From NCBI RefSeq assembly GCF_034274695.1, contig NZ_CP128362.1, positions 5,458,501-5,522,500 of the forward strand: 64,000 nucleotides of DNA, written 5' to 3'. Positions 62,812 to 64,000 of this stretch are shown here, piece by piece. A program made the position numbers and the translations under genes. Origin of the DNA: Chitinophaga sp. LS1. Lineage in GTDB: Bacteria; Bacteroidota; Bacteroidia; Chitinophagales; Chitinophagaceae. The number at the start of each line of letters is the position of its first letter. The stretch's first letter is position 1. The notes below the pieces were generated by a model that was not told the DNA's origin, made no database searches, and saw only the letters and a list, made by a program, of their open reading frames with translations.

Positions 62812-63058
62812 TGAACCCCAATTTGGTAGAAATTCTGGATTGGGCTTCCAACATTTCTGCAAAATCACCAGGTAGCTTGCTGCCTGTGAAATACATGAAA
62901 TCGGTGTGATAGTAAGCATGGTAGCTGTTTTTGGGGTGAGTCTGGCGCTGCTGGTATCCGGAAATGGATTGAAGCAGGTTAATATAGAAATGTTAAAGTT
63001 TATCAACTTACAGCGGATTAGAGGGCTGGATCCTCTCTTTATAGCTTATTACCAATAG
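62812..63058 (+). repeat. Diverged intergenic element, copy B (22-codon frame at 62990-63058)
   Basis: Counterpart of 1895-2272 in the same orientation. It shares the CCCCAATTTGGTAGA and CATTTCTGCAAAA patches and the block ATATAGAAATGTTAAA with MLKFINLQ coding. Upstream in the same phase the reading is VSMVAVFGVSLALLVSGNGL then KQVNIEMLKF, so this may be the C-terminal end of a larger lost membrane protein rather than a tiny gene. The rest of the 62787-63312 gap is without clear genes. Confidence 0.45.
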
Positions 63059-63207
63059 CGTTTCCTACAAGGGATTACTTTATTTGTTTCAATATCCATC
63101 ATCCCGGCCGGTCCGCTAATGCCAGTAGTAATAACGGCAAACCCGTAATAAAGCCTCCAATTACAGTAACCGATAATGATGACAATAATCGGTATTGGTT
63201 GCTTCAT
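63049..63207 (-). CDS. Possible small hydrophobic protein
   Basis: A 52-codon frame from ATG 63207: MKQPIPIIVIIIGYCNWRLY, then YGFAVITTGISGPAGMMDIE and a basic tail. One membrane-helix-like stretch; no family. The plus strand around it has several ATTACNGNNACCGATA-like words (63150-63230), so it could equally be a non-coding repeat. Confidence 0.25.
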   Translation of the reverse strand: MKQPIPIIVIIIGYCNWRLYYGFAVITTGISGPAGMMDIETNKVIPCRKRYW

Positions 63208-63312
63208 TTGTGCACCCATTACCGATTACTGTGACCAATAGCATGAGGTCCGGTATAGCATCAATTGCCGGCTTCTGCTTAGGGTGCAGACGTAAGGCAT
63301 GTTGGTTAAATT

Positions 63313-64000
63313 TTAGCTGGCTGCCGGGCTCAATTTAAATTGTGTCAGGTTATTCATCGCCACTCCTATTACAATAACTGTTATGCCAATAGCCTGACCG
63401 AAAGAGAGGGCTTCGCCTGCAATCAGGGTGCCCGCCAGTACCGCTACGATAGGGTTAATGAACGTGTGTGTACTTACCATAGCCGGAGGCTTGATGGATA
63501 ACAACCAGATAAAAGACAAATGGGCCAATATCGAACCAAAGAAGATGAGGTATACCAGCGCACTCCAGGATGCCAATGGAATTGCTCCCCATTGAATAAC
63601 GTGCCATTCTCCCTGTACGGTGGCGATGATTAAGCTAATCACTCCGCCGATAAACAGTTGTTGTGAAACGTTCATCAATAGTGAGGCTTTTGTCGGTTTT
63701 TTGGAATGAAATGCACCCAATACCCATACGATCGTTCCAAAGATCATGACCATGAAACCTACTGTTCTGGCGTGATCCATACCTGCCTGCACCGCCAGAC
63801 TGTCTCTGAAAAAGATCAATAGTCCTACAAAACCGATGATAATTCCAAGTACGGATATCTTATTCGCAAAGTAGAATTTCCAGCTTTTTTTGTCGATGAG
63901 CATGAACCAGAAGGGTTCCAGTGCGGCCACAATCGCTGCTTCTGTGGATGTAATGTATTGCTCCGCATAGGTCAGGCTACCGATACCCATGGTCAGGATT
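63313..64000 (-). CDS. EamA/DMT-superfamily transporter, C-terminal part (runs off right edge)
   Basis: At least 229 codons, open to the right edge, so the N-terminus is missing. Seven or so hydrophobic helices; 'YITSTEAAIVAALEPFWFML' is the hallmark end of the first EamA repeat, and STHTFINPIVAVLAGTLIAG the end of the second. A drug/metabolite exporter type (RhaT/YdcZ-like family) of the inner membrane; substrate unknown. Confidence 0.88.
   Translation of the reverse strand, partial: ILTMGIGSLTYAEQYITSTEAAIVAALEPFWFMLIDKKSWKFYFANKISVLGIIIGFVGLLIFFRDSLAVQAGMDHARTVGFMVMIFGTIVWVLGAFHSKKPTKASLLMNVSQQLFIGGVISLIIATVQGEWHVIQWGAIPLASWSALVYLIFFGSILAHLSFIWLLSIKPPAMVSTHTFINPIVAVLAGTLIAGEALSFGQAIGITVIVIGVAMNNLTQFKLSPAAS

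Overview
The window looks like a chromosome segment of a Bacteroidota bacterium, most likely Chitinophagaceae (Chitinophaga-like). The reasons are: several TonB-dependent receptors of the carboxypeptidase-regulatory-like plus outer-membrane beta-barrel type; a SusC/SusD remnant; Bacteroidota-type promoters (TTG about 19 bp before TAnnTTTG, clearest at the tRNA-Cys gene); few Shine-Dalgarno sequences; many AraC-type regulators; and moderate GC. This assignment rests on gene families only.

Layout. 1-5.1 kb: a partial AraC regulator, a SnoaL-like protein preceded by a 12-bp direct repeat with 21-bp spacing, an outer-membrane barrel, a TonB receptor and a cupin. 5.2-7.4 kb: a scarred patch with a truncated FAD-monooxygenase, a sigma-54 regulator with its middle deleted, and a defective IS3-family element in the loop of a terminator hairpin. 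7.4-19 kb: an exported hypothetical, an exported adenosine deaminase-like enzyme, a MacB/FtsX-type permease, an NRPS tail remnant beside a phosphopantetheinyl transferase, a nucleoside phosphorylase, tRNA-Cys, an ECF sigma factor with a putative anti-sigma partner, and a second TonB receptor.

19.5-29.8 kb is a zinc-limitation region. A Zur-like repressor, a COG0523 metallochaperone, a DUF3299/permease/ATPase export module, a MerC protein and a Tat-exported alkaline phosphatase share the region with a receptor/lipoprotein/barrel operon. Five copies of a TGCAAC-N3-GTTGCA dyad were found. One lies just before zur. Two pairs overlap the -33 and -7 elements of the two operon promoters.

30.8-36.9 kb: an Hsp20 gene and a fucose locus (mutarotase, GH29 fucosidase, AraC regulator, aldo/keto reductase), preceded by a SusC-SusD deletion fusion. 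37-57.5 kb is a stress/energy island: a split COG2187/COG0645 kinase pair, two BON proteins, three intact universal stress proteins and one broken, a PAS histidine kinase, a PNPOx-like flavoprotein, a REC-CRP hybrid regulator, a zinc alcohol dehydrogenase, a receiver protein, a polysaccharide deacetylase, an M50/CBS protease with an extra C-terminal domain, an L,D-transpeptidase, a PfkB kinase, a second Hsp20 and PEP synthase. The content resembles dormancy or low-oxygen regulons of other phyla (mycobacterial DosR type). 57.8-64 kb holds an AraC regulator with a divergent aldo/keto reductase, an NTF2-like protein, a broken SMP-30-like gene, an HD hydrolase, a PAP2 phosphatase and a partial EamA transporter.

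About a dozen gene remnants are scattered through the window. Several have in-frame internal deletions that leave chimeric open frames, so automatic annotation will tend to miscall them as intact genes. No CRISPR array, rRNA or prophage was seen.
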